The translations under genes were made by a program, and so were the position numbers. A DNA stretch of 27,476 bases from assembly GCA_964545895.1 (NCBI GenBank), contig CAZJHS010000038.1, positions 1 to 27,476 of the forward strand, in the 5' to 3' direction. The notes beneath the pieces are model-generated. The model was not told the origin of the DNA, did no database searches, and saw only the letters and a program-made list of their open reading frames with translations. This document shows positions 1-9,274 of this stretch, piece by piece (within the stretch, counting starts at the first letter, position 1; every line of letters starts with the position of its first letter). Source of the DNA: UBA6183 sp964545895. GTDB lineage: Bacteria > Bacteroidota > Bacteroidia > UKL13-3.

Positions 1-65
1 CAGTTTAACAATAAACAATTTCCCTAACCTAGGAAGTTACTATCTGAATTTTTGAAAATTTAAAA

Positions 66-125
66 AAAACATAGTTGTGGTTTAAATTAAAACCAAAAAA
101 ACACCCGGACAAAATCCGGACAAAA
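66..125 (-). promoter_or_regulatory. Tandem TTTTGTCCG promoter of a gene beyond the left edge
   Basis: On the minus strand TTTTGTCCG occurs at 125-117 and again at 114-106, an 11-bp period. After 9 nt comes TTG (96-94), and after a further 20 nt comes TATGTTTT (73-66), one base short of the Bacteroidota -7 consensus TAnnTTTG. The spacing is identical to the adhesin promoter at 8013-8072. Transcription would start near position 61 and run leftwards out of the window. No open start codon lies in the remaining leader, so the regulated gene begins outside. The promoter call is inferred from pattern; the repeat itself is directly seen. Confidence 0.65.
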
Positions 126-169
126 GTAATGCGCAGAAAACAAGCAAGTTGAATCTCTGTAAACGAACG

Positions 170-195
170 AAAAGGAGCAATTACCCGCTCCTTTT
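170..195 (-). terminator. Hairpin terminator after the giant adhesin
   Basis: A perfect 9-bp stem (170-178 with 187-195, AAAAGGAGC/GCTCCTTTT) closes an 8-nt loop, about 100 bp past the adhesin stop codon. It has A-runs and T-runs on both sides, so it could act in either direction. It separates the adhesin from the next promoter at 66-125. Confidence 0.7.
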
Positions 196-297
196 TCACC
201 ATATCATCAATAAAATACCATGTTTTTTTCTCTGTCACCTTAAATTAAAGGGTAACTTTTACTTTACCTGAAAACATATTGCGATTTAACGATCAAC

Positions 298-3200
298 TTA
301 CTGTTTAACCAGTTTAATGTTTTTCTGCTCCTGTGTGGTTTTAATGCGCACTGTATAGACACCAGATGCAAGATGGCTTAAATCAATTCTGTTTCCATCA
401 AACATCGCAACAACTTCTCTTCCATTCATATCAAACACAATTGCCTGCAATAGCTGAGCAGTGCCATCCACATGCACCTCAACAATCTCTTGTGCCGGAT
501 TAGGTGCTAACCATATAACCGAATTAGTCTGAGGTTTATCAAATACCACTGTTTTGGAATAACAGCTGCTGTTGTCTTTATCAACCATTTGGAGGCGATA
601 GTACAATAGATTAATTGGTGACTGGTTGATTGCATCAAAATCTGTATATGAGTAGCTGCTTTGAATTGCAGAATTACCCCTGGCTTTTACTGTGCCTATA
701 TTTTGCCAGCTCACATTATCGGTTGATTTTTGAACAACAAAATGGCTGCTGTTTTTTTCGCTGGCTGTAGTCCATGCAAGTTTAACATTGTCGGCATGCA
801 AGCTTCCTGTAAAACTTAACAAACTTACCGGCAAAGTATTCACGCTTCCTACTCCGAAATTGCCAAAACTACTTACGCGATTTTGCACCACCGAGTATAT
901 ACCGCTGCCTGTTGCAGTTAAAATAGTATCGGCAGCCCAAGTGTTGCTTAGATATTTGGCTACGTAACAAACACTGCGGTTAAAGCCCTGCAATTCGTTT
1001 TGATTTAGCCAGCTTAACCACACACTTGAATTACTCCCTCCTATTGTATTTTCGGTTATTTGCCAGGTGCGGTTTACAATGTTGTTTGTTAATGCAGCAC
1101 CTGTTGGTACATTGTTGGTGTAATTGATTGTAACGCTGTCTATCACGCTTAAGTTAAATGTATCAGCAACTCCTGTGTTGTTTAGAACCACTCCATTGTA
1201 CGTGCTGTTGCCCATTGGCACAAACACGTTTCCTGTGCGTCCGCCTGCACCCATATTTAACATTACAATTTTTCCGCTGCCATTTGTAACCACATAATGG
1301 GTTGAGTCACTCATAAAATTTGCTTGATTGCCCAGCGTAAGGTTAAAGCTATTTAGGGTAATGTTTCCGTCAGTTAACTTAGCGCTATCGGTTAACATCA
1401 TATTGCCTGTTAGGTTTATACCTGCCGTGTTGTTCACTTCTATTTTATGAAAACTACCCCCGGCTACATTTTGTGTGCCGTTGCCCGAAAAGGCTATAAT
1501 ACCCGCTTGGTGATTTAACAAACCGCTGTTGTTTAGATTGCCATACAATTCTAACACCGCATTTAGGTTATTAATGGTGAGGCTTGCGTTGCTTTGTATG
1601 GTTAGGTTATTGGCTTTTGACTCACTAAAAATGGCGGGCATATTTAACACCCCCGAAGGAATGATAACATTGGTTAACGGACTTGGTAAAGCAGGGCAAC
1701 TCCAGTTTTGTAAACTATCCCAAACAGTATTTAATGCCCCTGTCCATATTCCGGGGTTGTTTACTTGTATGCTTAAATTGCCGGAGGTATCGGCAGCACA
1801 CACGCCCGATTGAACCACACGTTTAAAGTATGTTGTGTTGTTCAAGGTTTGAGGTAAATAATTTTGTTGTGTAGCGCCATTTAGTGCTGAATAAAAGCCA
1901 TTTGCGACATTGCTTTGCAGCCATTTGTAAGTGTATGTTTGCCCGATTCCTCCCTGTGGAGTTGAACCAACAAGCGTGTTGGGCGTGCTTCCTGTGCAAA
2001 CTAATTGATTGCCGCTTATGTTATTGCTGCTAATAGGCTGCTGCACTTTTAATACTAATACGCTGCTTGTATCTGAGTTAGGCAAGGCACAAGTTGCATT
2101 GCTGGTTAGTATGCATGTAATGCTATCGTTATTATTTATGCCACTTCCTGCGGTGCCAGAGTAGGTTGAGGCATTAGCTCCTGATATATCTGCACCGTTT
2201 TTGCGCCATTGATAAACAGGAGAAGATCCTCCATTTGTGGGAGTGGCGGTAAGGGTTAAACCACTTGCAACACAACTTGGGCTTGAGCCTGCTGTTAATG
2301 CAATGGAAACCGATGGCACCGCAGATTGGTTTACGTTTACTGTGGCAGTTGCTGTATCAGCACAACCATTTTGTGTGGTGATAAACGAATAAGTAAACAA
2401 CCCTGTATCACCTGGCATGATGCTGTATTGTGCAGCTTGGCTTAAATACCCGCTAAATATGGGCGTTACAGGTAAGCCGTTATTAACCTGAGCTGATGAG
2501 GCTGCATAAGTTACACTATCGCTGTTGTTATCTATTTTTAAGCTCCAGTTGTGCAGGATGCCATCTAAAGTTGGGTCGTCATCTATCACCCTAAGCGTCC
2601 ACAAACCATTAACAGCGCAGCCTGTTAAAGCCGTAAGCGGCAGCCCTGTTGCCCCCGTTGCCGGAGTAGTACTATTTCCTTCGGGTGCAAAAGTGCCGCT
2701 AAATGGTGCTGCACCGCTAGTGATAAGCACCGGATGCCCTGTTAAAAAACGGGTGTTGGTGTAATTATCTCCATTGCCTCCGTTGTCGGTGCTTAGCATC
2801 ATAGCGCCACAATTTGCAGGGCCTATTAAAAAAATATCCAGGTCTTCATCCCAGGTATGAGATATATTCACCAACACTTCAATACGTGTTGAAGCGTTTA
2901 TTTTTCCGCTTCCTGCAATGTTTGCATTGCTGCTCACGCCTGTTGTGCTGTTATCAGGAATAATGCTATTTGCGTTTGTTGTAACCGATGCGTTCGCACC
3001 AAGATTAATGTTAGCTGTTTGGCCTAAACAGATATTTTGTGTAGCTACATTAGGCATATTAAACAACTCACCATGTTTAGCTAAAATAAATGTGCTGGTA
3101 ACTGTTGCCGGGCTTGCACAAGGCAGGTTACTGGTTATGATACAACGCAATGTATCGCCATTATTTATCGCTGTTCCTGCAATGGCATTGTATTGCACAC

Positions 3201-6200
3201 TGGTTGCCGATGGAATGTTGGTTCCATTTTTTGTCCATTGATAAGTTGGTCCATTGCCTCCATTGCTTGGCAAGGCAGTAAACTGCAAATTTCCTCCACT
3301 GCACACATTGGTGTTTGTTTGGCTAATGCTGACATTTGGTGTTGCCGTACCCGTTACCTGCATGGTTATGCCAGTGCTGGTAACATTGGCAGGACTGGCG
3401 CATGTGGCATTGCTGGCAAGCACACATCGTATCACATCATTATTTATAAAATTAGTCCCTGTAACTGCTGTGTATGTTGATGCGTTTGCACCGCTAATGT
3501 TCACACCATTTTTTGTCCATTGATAAGCAGGTGTTGTGCCTCCATTTGTTATGGTGGCACCAAAAGTAACACTACTTCCATTGCATGTTGGATTACTACC
3601 CGAAGCAATATGAATAGCTATAGCAGGCGTAACACTATTAAAAGTTACAGGGGTACTTGTATTGGCTGTGCAACCAAAATTATCGCTAATCGCTAAGGTG
3701 TATGTTGTTGCCTGATTAACTGTGGCATTTGTTGTTGCACTTGTTGGATTTGTAATTCCACTATTAGCAATCGCAGGTGTTGCGCTCCAGGCATAATTGG
3801 TTTGACGAGCCGTACTAAATGTAATACTCCACGACATTATATTTCCGCTACTACCCGTGGCATCATCCCTCACAAACAAACTCCAGGTTCCATTTAGGTT
3901 TCCGGTAAAGTTGCTAAGGCTTGTTGTTGCACCAGCCGGTTCGCCTGTACCAATGCCTCCTATGTTTGTTGGAGCATAAATGCTGCCTGTAATAAACCCG
4001 GTAGGGAAAAGTGCAGCACCATCTTTTATGGTAAAGCTTTTATTACTAATTCCGTTTGAACCTGCATCCGACATTAGTATCACAATTTGCCCGGTTGGTG
4101 AAGTAAGCCACATGTCGACATCTGCAATAAAATCGTGCGAAATGCCATTAATGTTTACTTGTGCGACCGAAATAGCATTTTGTGGCAAACCGCTCACCAC
4201 TATACCCGATGGATATGGCGTTGCATTACCTTGGCTTGGAATAGAAACCGCTGCACCACTAAAAGTAGCAATGTTTATGGCATTGTTAACAGATGCACTA
4301 AGTTGTGTAGTGCCTCCTGGAGGGCAAACATTTGCCGGGCTTGCTGTTAGCGCGTTTATAAGCAGTGATGGTGCTACTCTCACGGTTCTTTGTGTTGATG
4401 CACTGCAACCTTGGTTATTCGTGGCAGTAACCGAATAAGTAGTGGTTGTACTTGGGGATACACTAATGGCAGTAGTTGTGGCATTGGTATTCCACAAATA
4501 ACCAGTACCACCATTAGCCGTTAATGTTGTGCTTTGGCCACTGCAAATGCTATCGTTTCCATTAATACCCGGATTTGGTAAATTGTTTACAGTAACTTGT
4601 TTTGTAGCCACAGCCGAGCAACTATTGGCATTAGTAACTGTAACCGAATAAGTGGTGGTGCTATTTGGCGATACCGTTAACGTATCGGTTGTGGCATTGG
4701 TATTCCACAAATACGCAGTACCACCTGATGCAGTAAGTTTTGTATTTTGCCCTACACACAGGCTGTTTGCACCGCTTATAGAAGCGGTTGGTAGTGCGTT
4801 TACACCAATGTTTATGGCTGTACTGGTAGCTGTGGCAGCAGTAACGCATGTTGCATTGCTGGTTAAGCGGCAACGAATTAAATTGCTATTGACAAAAGCT
4901 GTTCCGGCCACTCCTGTGTATGTGATACTTGTAGCACCATTAATGTTTACCCCATTTTTTGTCCATTGGTAAGTGGGTGTTGTGCCGCCATTAGTTGGCG
5001 CGGCCGTAAAGGTTACACTGTTGCCGTTGCATGTTGGGTTAGTGCCTGTGGTTACGGCAATACTCACACCTGGTGTAACATTGTTAGTTACACTCATGGT
5101 TATGGCTGTGCTGGTGGCATTGGTATTGGTTACACAAACCAGGCTGCTGGTTAATCGACAGCGAATTACATCGTTGTGTGAAAAGTTGCTCCCGGCAGTT
5201 GCGGTGTAGGTTGCACCTGTTGCGCCACTAATGTTCACATTATTTTTTGTCCATTGGTAAGCGGGTGTTGTTCCTCCATTTGTTGGTGTGGCCGTGTAAG
5301 TTATGCCCGAACCATTACACAATGGATTTGAACCGCTGGTTATGGCAATACTAACAGCAGGTGTAACATTAGTGCTTACTCCCATGTTTGTTGCAGTTGA
5401 TGTTACGGTTGTTGTACTAATACACGCAGCATTGCTCGTTAAACGACAACGTATTAAATCACCCTGAGCAAAATTTGTTCCTGCAGTTGCACTGTATGTG
5501 GTATTTGTAGCACCACTGATATTAGCACCATTTTTTGTCCATTGATATTGAGGTGCACTACCTTCGTTTGAAGCTGTAGCTGTAAAAACCACATTGCTGT
5601 TATTACAGGCAGGGTTTTGCCCGGTGGTAATGCTCACAATAACCTGAGGGGTATAAATACTATCAAGTAAAGCACTTTCGTATGCTCCGGCATCACGGGC
5701 CCCTGTTCCTTGTGGGCGAATAGAACCTGCAACATCAACCCCTAAAGTAGACGAAGGACTGGCTGTGTTAATGGCCGATGAGCCACATGTTAATTGCAAA
5801 CCATCATCAGTGGTTGCCCATTTGTTGTCGATTCCGTCCAGGTCAACGGTATTCGCAAAGTTGGGATCGTTGGTTTTATTTCCCCCGGCATTGGTAAGTC
5901 CTGTTGGAATGCTGCTTTGCCAAACGCTCCTAAAACAGCTTCCGCTGCCATTGTTGTTATATAGTTGAGCTTGGCTGGTGTTTGCCGTTGCTATATTACC
6001 CCAAACCACACTATTGTTTACAGCAATAGATGTGGTGCTAGTTGAATTGGCATTATTAAAACCACCACCACTTCCAGCTGTTGCGCTGTTATTGCTAACC
6101 GTACAAAAATTGTAGGTTGATGATGCTGTACCTCCACCTATGGCCGTGTTATAAACACCACCACCATTTGCTGCTGAGTTTGCTGCAATAACTAAGTTGG

Positions 6201-7992
6201 TAAAAACAGGGTTACAGGTTTCGCCCGATGTACTGGCAGTGGTATACATGCCACCCCCGCTTGTGGTTGCCGTATTAGTTACCACAGCACATTGATTGAG
6301 TGTGGGTGAACAATCTGCTATATACAAGCCACCACCAAACAAGGCATTGTTGTTTGATACAATTAGTTTATTTAAAGCCGGCCTGCAATTGTTGTTAATT
6401 GCACGTGCAAAGATCCCCCCACCGGAGTTTCTAAAACTACCTGTGATATTAGCATTTCCCGATGTTATGGTAACCCCTTCAAGCAATGTTGTGTTTAATG
6501 TGTTATCACCAAAATAAACCACATGGTAGCTATTGTCAGACGCGTTGTTAAGCGTGCCTAAATCACCGCTTAAAATTGTTATATTTTGTTTGGGATCGCG
6601 TTGGGTTAAGGCGGTTTCAAAACCACCAAAACCACCATATACTTTAACTCCGCTTTTTACAAAAAAAGTTTTATCGCGGTTGTCGGTTGGGGTAGCATTT
6701 TGGTTTTGGTCACGCTCGGGGTAGTGAATTCCCATCATAACCCAAATTTGGTCGCCAGCAGTGGCATTATTTAGCGCAGCTGCCAATGTGCAGGCGTTGG
6801 CCCATGTTGCTCCCGTAGCAGCTCCCGAGGCAATGGGTTTTACATAAAAAATCACATTGTTTGATTGGTTTTCTTCATAAGCACCCATATCGGTGGCTAA
6901 ACCTTTTGGTCTTGCAAGCCCGGTTATGTCGGTTGCGGGAGCTCCGCTATTTGTTCCGGCATTTAGGCTTTCAGCGTTTGATGCCTGGCTCAAATCATCA
7001 TCTGTTGTTCCGGCAATGTTATCCGCTCCGTCAGCATCGGTAAAAGGATCGTCAACACTATTGAACACGTTTCCTGTGCAGGTGATGTTAAAAAAGCTAA
7101 AACAGCTTCCTACATCAAAGTAATTATAACTAAGTATGGCATTTGCCTGTATAAAGCCAACATTGCTAAATGGCTCAGGGTTGCCCATCACCAGATTATT
7201 ATTAAACAAGCAATTTTTAACCGCTATAGTTGATCCGCTGATGGTGCTATATGCAAAAATACCTGCTGCGCCTCCGGCAGTGTTGTTGTAAAAAGTGCAG
7301 TTGGTAAAGGCAAAGTTTGCAGCCGCAATGGTGTTTTGAATATACACCGCTCCTCCCACATTTGATACATTGTTTGAGTTAAAAATACAGTTGGTAAAAG
7401 TGGGGGCAGCATTAGAAATAAAAGCCCCTGCACCCTGGTAGCCCATGTTGTTGTATATTACACAATTGCTAATGATTGGGGAGCCAGCAATTAACATTCC
7501 CCCACCAGGTGAGTTAGTATATGCAGCCGTAATCCATAAGCCATCAATAATACACGCTGCGCCAACCGAGGCGTTAACCGACACTACATTGCGAATATTA
7601 TCCGTGTTTGATGCTGTGCCTATTTCTCCTGAAAGAATGGTTTTGTTTAAAAACATGTTACGTTGAGTTAGCAATGTTTCGGTACCTGCAAAACCGCCAT
7701 ATACCCTAACGTTGTTAGCTACCACAAACGAAGAATTGATACTTGGCCCTGGAATATGTGTTCCGGCCATCACCCATATTTCATCATTGTTGGTGGCAAT
7801 AAACAACGCATTGCTTAAAGACGTTGCATTAGCCCAACTTAATCCGTTTCCGGTGGCTGTAGGTTTGGCATAATAAACAGCGCCATTGGTTCTTATCACA
7901 CAAAATGTGGCGAGTATAAGCACTAGCAATTTTGGCTTAAAACTCCGCCATCCTGGCACTATTCCTACTAATCTAATTTGTTGGTTTATCAT
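298..7992 (-). CDS. Giant T9SS-secreted multidomain adhesin (2564 aa)
   Basis: Probable cell-surface or released adhesin exported by the type IX system. Start ATG 7992 is chosen because an upstream in-frame ATG (8017-8019) lies inside the -7 box and the next residues form a signal peptide (hydrophobic KLLVLILATFCVI, cleavage near residue 38). Approximate order: two right-handed beta-helix domains (40-373, 378-775), each ending in a choice-of-anchor-Q-like motif (DMGAYE, DAGAYE); three tandem 96-aa Ig-like repeats with YQWTKN (787-1074); two shorter Ig-like units (1075-1215); a proprotein-convertase P-like domain (1234-1394); two Ig repeats; a second P-like domain (1647-1820); one more Ig repeat near 1930; a WTG...NW beta-rich region from 2087; a LPVSLLSF segment near 2387; and a type A sorting domain from about 2492 (APNPAQE, ending KLVKQ). 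No protease catalytic domain is visible. Domain names come from recognisable motifs; the ligand is unknown. Confidence 0.93.
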   Translation of the reverse strand: MINQQIRLVGIVPGWRSFKPKLLVLILATFCVIRTNGAVYYAKPTATGNGLSWANATSLSNALFIATNNDEIWVMAGTHIPGPSINSSFVVANNVRVYGGFAGTETLLTQRNMFLNKTILSGEIGTASNTDNIRNVVSVNASVGAACIIDGLWITAAYTNSPGGGMLIAGSPIISNCVIYNNMGYQGAGAFISNAAPTFTNCIFNSNNVSNVGGAVYIQNTIAAANFAFTNCTFYNNTAGGAAGIFAYSTISGSTIAVKNCLFNNNLVMGNPEPFSNVGFIQANAILSYNYFDVGSCFSFFNITCTGNVFNSVDDPFTDADGADNIAGTTDDDLSQASNAESLNAGTNSGAPATDITGLARPKGLATDMGAYEENQSNNVIFYVKPIASGAATGATWANACTLAAALNNATAGDQIWVMMGIHYPERDQNQNATPTDNRDKTFFVKSGVKVYGGFGGFETALTQRDPKQNITILSGDLGTLNNASDNSYHVVYFGDNTLNTTLLEGVTITSGNANITGSFRNSGGGIFARAINNNCRPALNKLIVSNNNALFGGGLYIADCSPTLNQCAVVTNTATTSGGGMYTTASTSGETCNPVFTNLVIAANSAANGGGVYNTAIGGGTASSTYNFCTVSNNSATAGSGGGFNNANSTSTTSIAVNNSVVWGNIATANTSQAQLYNNNGSGSCFRSVWQSSIPTGLTNAGGNKTNDPNFANTVDLDGIDNKWATTDDGLQLTCGSSAINTASPSSTLGVDVAGSIRPQGTGARDAGAYESALLDSIYTPQVIVSITTGQNPACNNSNVVFTATASNEGSAPQYQWTKNGANISGATNTTYSATAGTNFAQGDLIRCRLTSNAACISTTTVTSTATNMGVSTNVTPAVSIAITSGSNPLCNGSGITYTATPTNGGTTPAYQWTKNNVNISGATGATYTATAGSNFSHNDVIRCRLTSSLVCVTNTNATSTAITMSVTNNVTPGVSIAVTTGTNPTCNGNSVTFTAAPTNGGTTPTYQWTKNGVNINGATSITYTGVAGTAFVNSNLIRCRLTSNATCVTAATATSTAINIGVNALPTASISGANSLCVGQNTKLTASGGTAYLWNTNATTDTLTVSPNSTTTYSVTVTNANSCSAVATKQVTVNNLPNPGINGNDSICSGQSTTLTANGGTGYLWNTNATTTAISVSPSTTTTYSVTATNNQGCSASTQRTVRVAPSLLINALTASPANVCPPGGTTQLSASVNNAINIATFSGAAVSIPSQGNATPYPSGIVVSGLPQNAISVAQVNINGISHDFIADVDMWLTSPTGQIVILMSDAGSNGISNKSFTIKDGAALFPTGFITGSIYAPTNIGGIGTGEPAGATTSLSNFTGNLNGTWSLFVRDDATGSSGNIMSWSITFSTARQTNYAWSATPAIANSGITNPTSATTNATVNQATTYTLAISDNFGCTANTSTPVTFNSVTPAIAIHIASGSNPTCNGSSVTFGATITNGGTTPAYQWTKNGVNISGANASTYTAVTGTNFINNDVIRCVLASNATCASPANVTSTGITMQVTGTATPNVSISQTNTNVCSGGNLQFTALPSNGGNGPTYQWTKNGTNIPSATSVQYNAIAGTAINNGDTLRCIITSNLPCASPATVTSTFILAKHGELFNMPNVATQNICLGQTANINLGANASVTTNANSIIPDNSTTGVSSNANIAGSGKINASTRIEVLVNISHTWDEDLDIFLIGPANCGAMMLSTDNGGNGDNYTNTRFLTGHPVLITSGAAPFSGTFAPEGNSTTPATGATGLPLTALTGCAVNGLWTLRVIDDDPTLDGILHNWSLKIDNNSDSVTYAASSAQVNNGLPVTPIFSGYLSQAAQYSIMPGDTGLFTYSFITTQNGCADTATATVNVNQSAVPSVSIALTAGSSPSCVASGLTLTATPTNGGSSPVYQWRKNGADISGANASTYSGTAGSGINNNDSITCILTSNATCALPNSDTSSVLVLKVQQPISSNNISGNQLVCTGSTPNTLVGSTPQGGIGQTYTYKWLQSNVANGFYSALNGATQQNYLPQTLNNTTYFKRVVQSGVCAADTSGNLSIQVNNPGIWTGALNTVWDSLQNWSCPALPSPLTNVIIPSGVLNMPAIFSESKANNLTIQSNASLTINNLNAVLELYGNLNNSGLLNHQAGIIAFSGNGTQNVAGGSFHKIEVNNTAGINLTGNMMLTDSAKLTDGNITLNSFNLTLGNQANFMSDSTHYVVTNGSGKIVMLNMGAGGRTGNVFVPMGNSTYNGVVLNNTGVADTFNLSVIDSVTINYTNNVPTGAALTNNIVNRTWQITENTIGGSNSSVWLSWLNQNELQGFNRSVCYVAKYLSNTWAADTILTATGSGIYSVVQNRVSSFGNFGVGSVNTLPVSLLSFTGSLHADNVKLAWTTASEKNSSHFVVQKSTDNVSWQNIGTVKARGNSAIQSSYSYTDFDAINQSPINLLYYRLQMVDKDNSSCYSKTVVFDKPQTNSVIWLAPNPAQEIVEVHVDGTAQLLQAIVFDMNGREVVAMFDGNRIDLSHLASGVYTVRIKTTQEQKNIKLVKQ
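4790..5653 (-). repeat. Three tandem 288-bp Ig-like repeats inside the adhesin
   Basis: The plus-strand 10-mer TTTTTTGTCC (antisense of the TKN codons in YQWTKN) recurs at 5531, 5243 and 4955, exactly 288 bp (96 codons) apart. Further, more isolated units have the same anchor at 3509 and 3227 (282 bp apart) and a diverged one at about 2198. Neighbouring units are alike enough in DNA to suggest recent duplication. Copy number could change by recombination. Outer boundaries are approximate. Confidence 0.85.
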
Positions 7993-8012
7993 GGATTCTT
8001 GCAGATAATAAT

Positions 8013-8072
8013 CAAACATACTATTGACTGAAAGAGTCGCCAAGAAAACAACCGGACAAAATCCGGACAAAA
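8013..8072 (-). promoter_or_regulatory. Adhesin promoter with tandem TTTTGTCCG element
   Basis: On the minus strand TTTTGTCCG lies at 8072-8064 and 8061-8053 (11-bp period). A 9-nt gap leads to TTG at 8043-8041, then 20 nt, then a perfect TAnnTTTG box, TATGTTTG, at 8020-8013. The predicted transcription start is near 8008, about 16 nt before ATG 7992. The repeat would sit around -45 to -64, the usual place for an activator. The -33 and -7 assignment uses the known Bacteroidota primary sigma consensus; activator binding is inferred. Confidence 0.75.
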
Positions 8073-8219
8073 TTAACCAACTGAAAACAAATGATTTGTA
8101 TGTACAGAAATCAGCTCATTGCAGCAATTATCAATCGTTTTGCAATAGATTAAGGTATAGAGCCGCACACCTCCACAAATCCAGGTTTGTTCTAATCTTA
8201 ACGATGTTTGCTTTTAATT

Positions 8220-9230
8220 CTACTTCGCACCACTTATAAATCTGGTTACTTGATTCTCTATGGGTTTTACCGTTCTCAAATAAGCATAAATAGCTTCCAG
8301 ATCTTTAGTCTTCATACCGGCATACATACTCCAGGGCATTACGGTGTTAAACCCTCCCGGTTCAATTTTTTGTGCAACAAAATCCTTACCTGCATATTTT
8401 TTAAATGCATGCACAAACTCCTCCTTACCCCAGGTTCCAATACCTGTATGGTGAGGAGTTATATTTGCCGAAACTACAGTTCCACCTGTTGGCAAAGGAA
8501 AGGCAAATCCTCCTGCCAATTCCATTCCTTCGATTGGTTCTCCCTTGTTTTGTTTTGTATGACAATCACCACACGCAGCAGCATTGAACAAGTACTGCCC
8601 GTAAGCCACAATATTTGTGGTATCTGGTTTCTGGTTGTACTGCGCTTTTTGGGGAATGGTATTTAGAATAATGTTCATTGGAAAATCCGGAACAGCGGCC
8701 GGCACATCATTTTTTATATTGGGTAATGTGCGGATGTAAGCAATAATATCAAACAAATCTTCTTTGTCCATGCGCCCATATGCCGGGTGGGGCATTACCG
8801 GGAAAAGTGGCTGATTATCTTTATTTACTCCAGATGAAATGGCACGCAACAACTCACCATCGCTCCATGATGATAGTGCTCCTGATGTGATATTTTTTGC
8901 ATAAAACTTACCGGGAAAGCCCATCTTTTGATCGAAAACCTCACCACCTTTTCCAAAGGTACCCGCCACAACCGGACCTGAAAACAAGCTCCAGTCGCGA
9001 GTGGAATGGCAATCAATACAAACAGTTACGTGGTTTGCCAAATACTGCCCACGGCTGACCCGTTCGGGCAGCATCACAATTTCAATGGCCTCAGGTTCGC
9101 CCACGTTGGGTAAATAACCAACAACATAAACCGCAATAGAAACAATTGTTAATAGCAGTATTAATAAGACCGTTATTATAATAACGGTAACCTTTGAAAT
9201 GGGTTTGGGATTTGTTAACGCACTTTCCAT
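8220..9230 (-). CDS. Membrane-anchored diheme cytochrome c (336 aa)
   Basis: Electron-transfer protein with two c-type haem sites: CIDCH at residues 71-75 and CGDCH at 220-224. Likely axial methionines are in the MP motifs at 146-147 and 298-299. Each half has the KNIT/NIT, G.W, and AIYAYLRT-like pattern of the mono/diheme cytochrome c family (COG2010-like, also seen in dehydrogenase cytochrome subunits). An N-terminal transmembrane helix (about 14-38) anchors it with the haems outside the cytoplasm. Start ATG 9230 is preferred because a longer reading frame from 9293 would run through the promoter repeat. It follows a TPR/HTH regulator on the same strand, 112 bp away, with its own promoter element between. 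No oxidoreductase partner is next to it, so its electron donor and acceptor are unknown. Confidence 0.92.
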   Translation of the reverse strand: MESALTNPKPISKVTVIIITVLLILLLTIVSIAVYVVGYLPNVGEPEAIEIVMLPERVSRGQYLANHVTVCIDCHSTRDWSLFSGPVVAGTFGKGGEVFDQKMGFPGKFYAKNITSGALSSWSDGELLRAISSGVNKDNQPLFPVMPHPAYGRMDKEDLFDIIAYIRTLPNIKNDVPAAVPDFPMNIILNTIPQKAQYNQKPDTTNIVAYGQYLFNAAACGDCHTKQNKGEPIEGMELAGGFAFPLPTGGTVVSANITPHHTGIGTWGKEEFVHAFKKYAGKDFVAQKIEPGGFNTVMPWSMYAGMKTKDLEAIYAYLRTVKPIENQVTRFISGAK

Positions 9231-9274
9231 GATTGGCAAATTTGTAGCAAGATGCGTTGGGTACCTTTGTATCG

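Noticed and set aside
29..238. Minus-strand open frame of 69 codons at the left edge
   Set aside because: It runs through the adhesin terminator and the tandem promoter element, has no recognisable domain and is Phe/Lys-rich as expected from AT-rich intergenic DNA.
2525..5209. Several long plus-strand open frames opposite the adhesin
   Set aside because: They follow the repeat structure of the adhesin in an antisense frame, with low-complexity Val/Ala/Leu content and no family match.
3227..5540. TTTTGTCC on the plus strand, five times within the adhesin
   Set aside because: These match the half-site but are the antisense of the YQWTKN codons in the Ig repeats, are single rather than tandem, and lie in coding sequence.
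4790..5653. CRISPR-like array
   Set aside because: The regular repeats are 288 bp protein-coding Ig units in frame, far too long for CRISPR, and no cas gene is present.
7993..8070. N-terminal extension of the adhesin to 8070
   Set aside because: The extension overlaps the -7 box and the tandem element, and the signal peptide fits a start at 7992.
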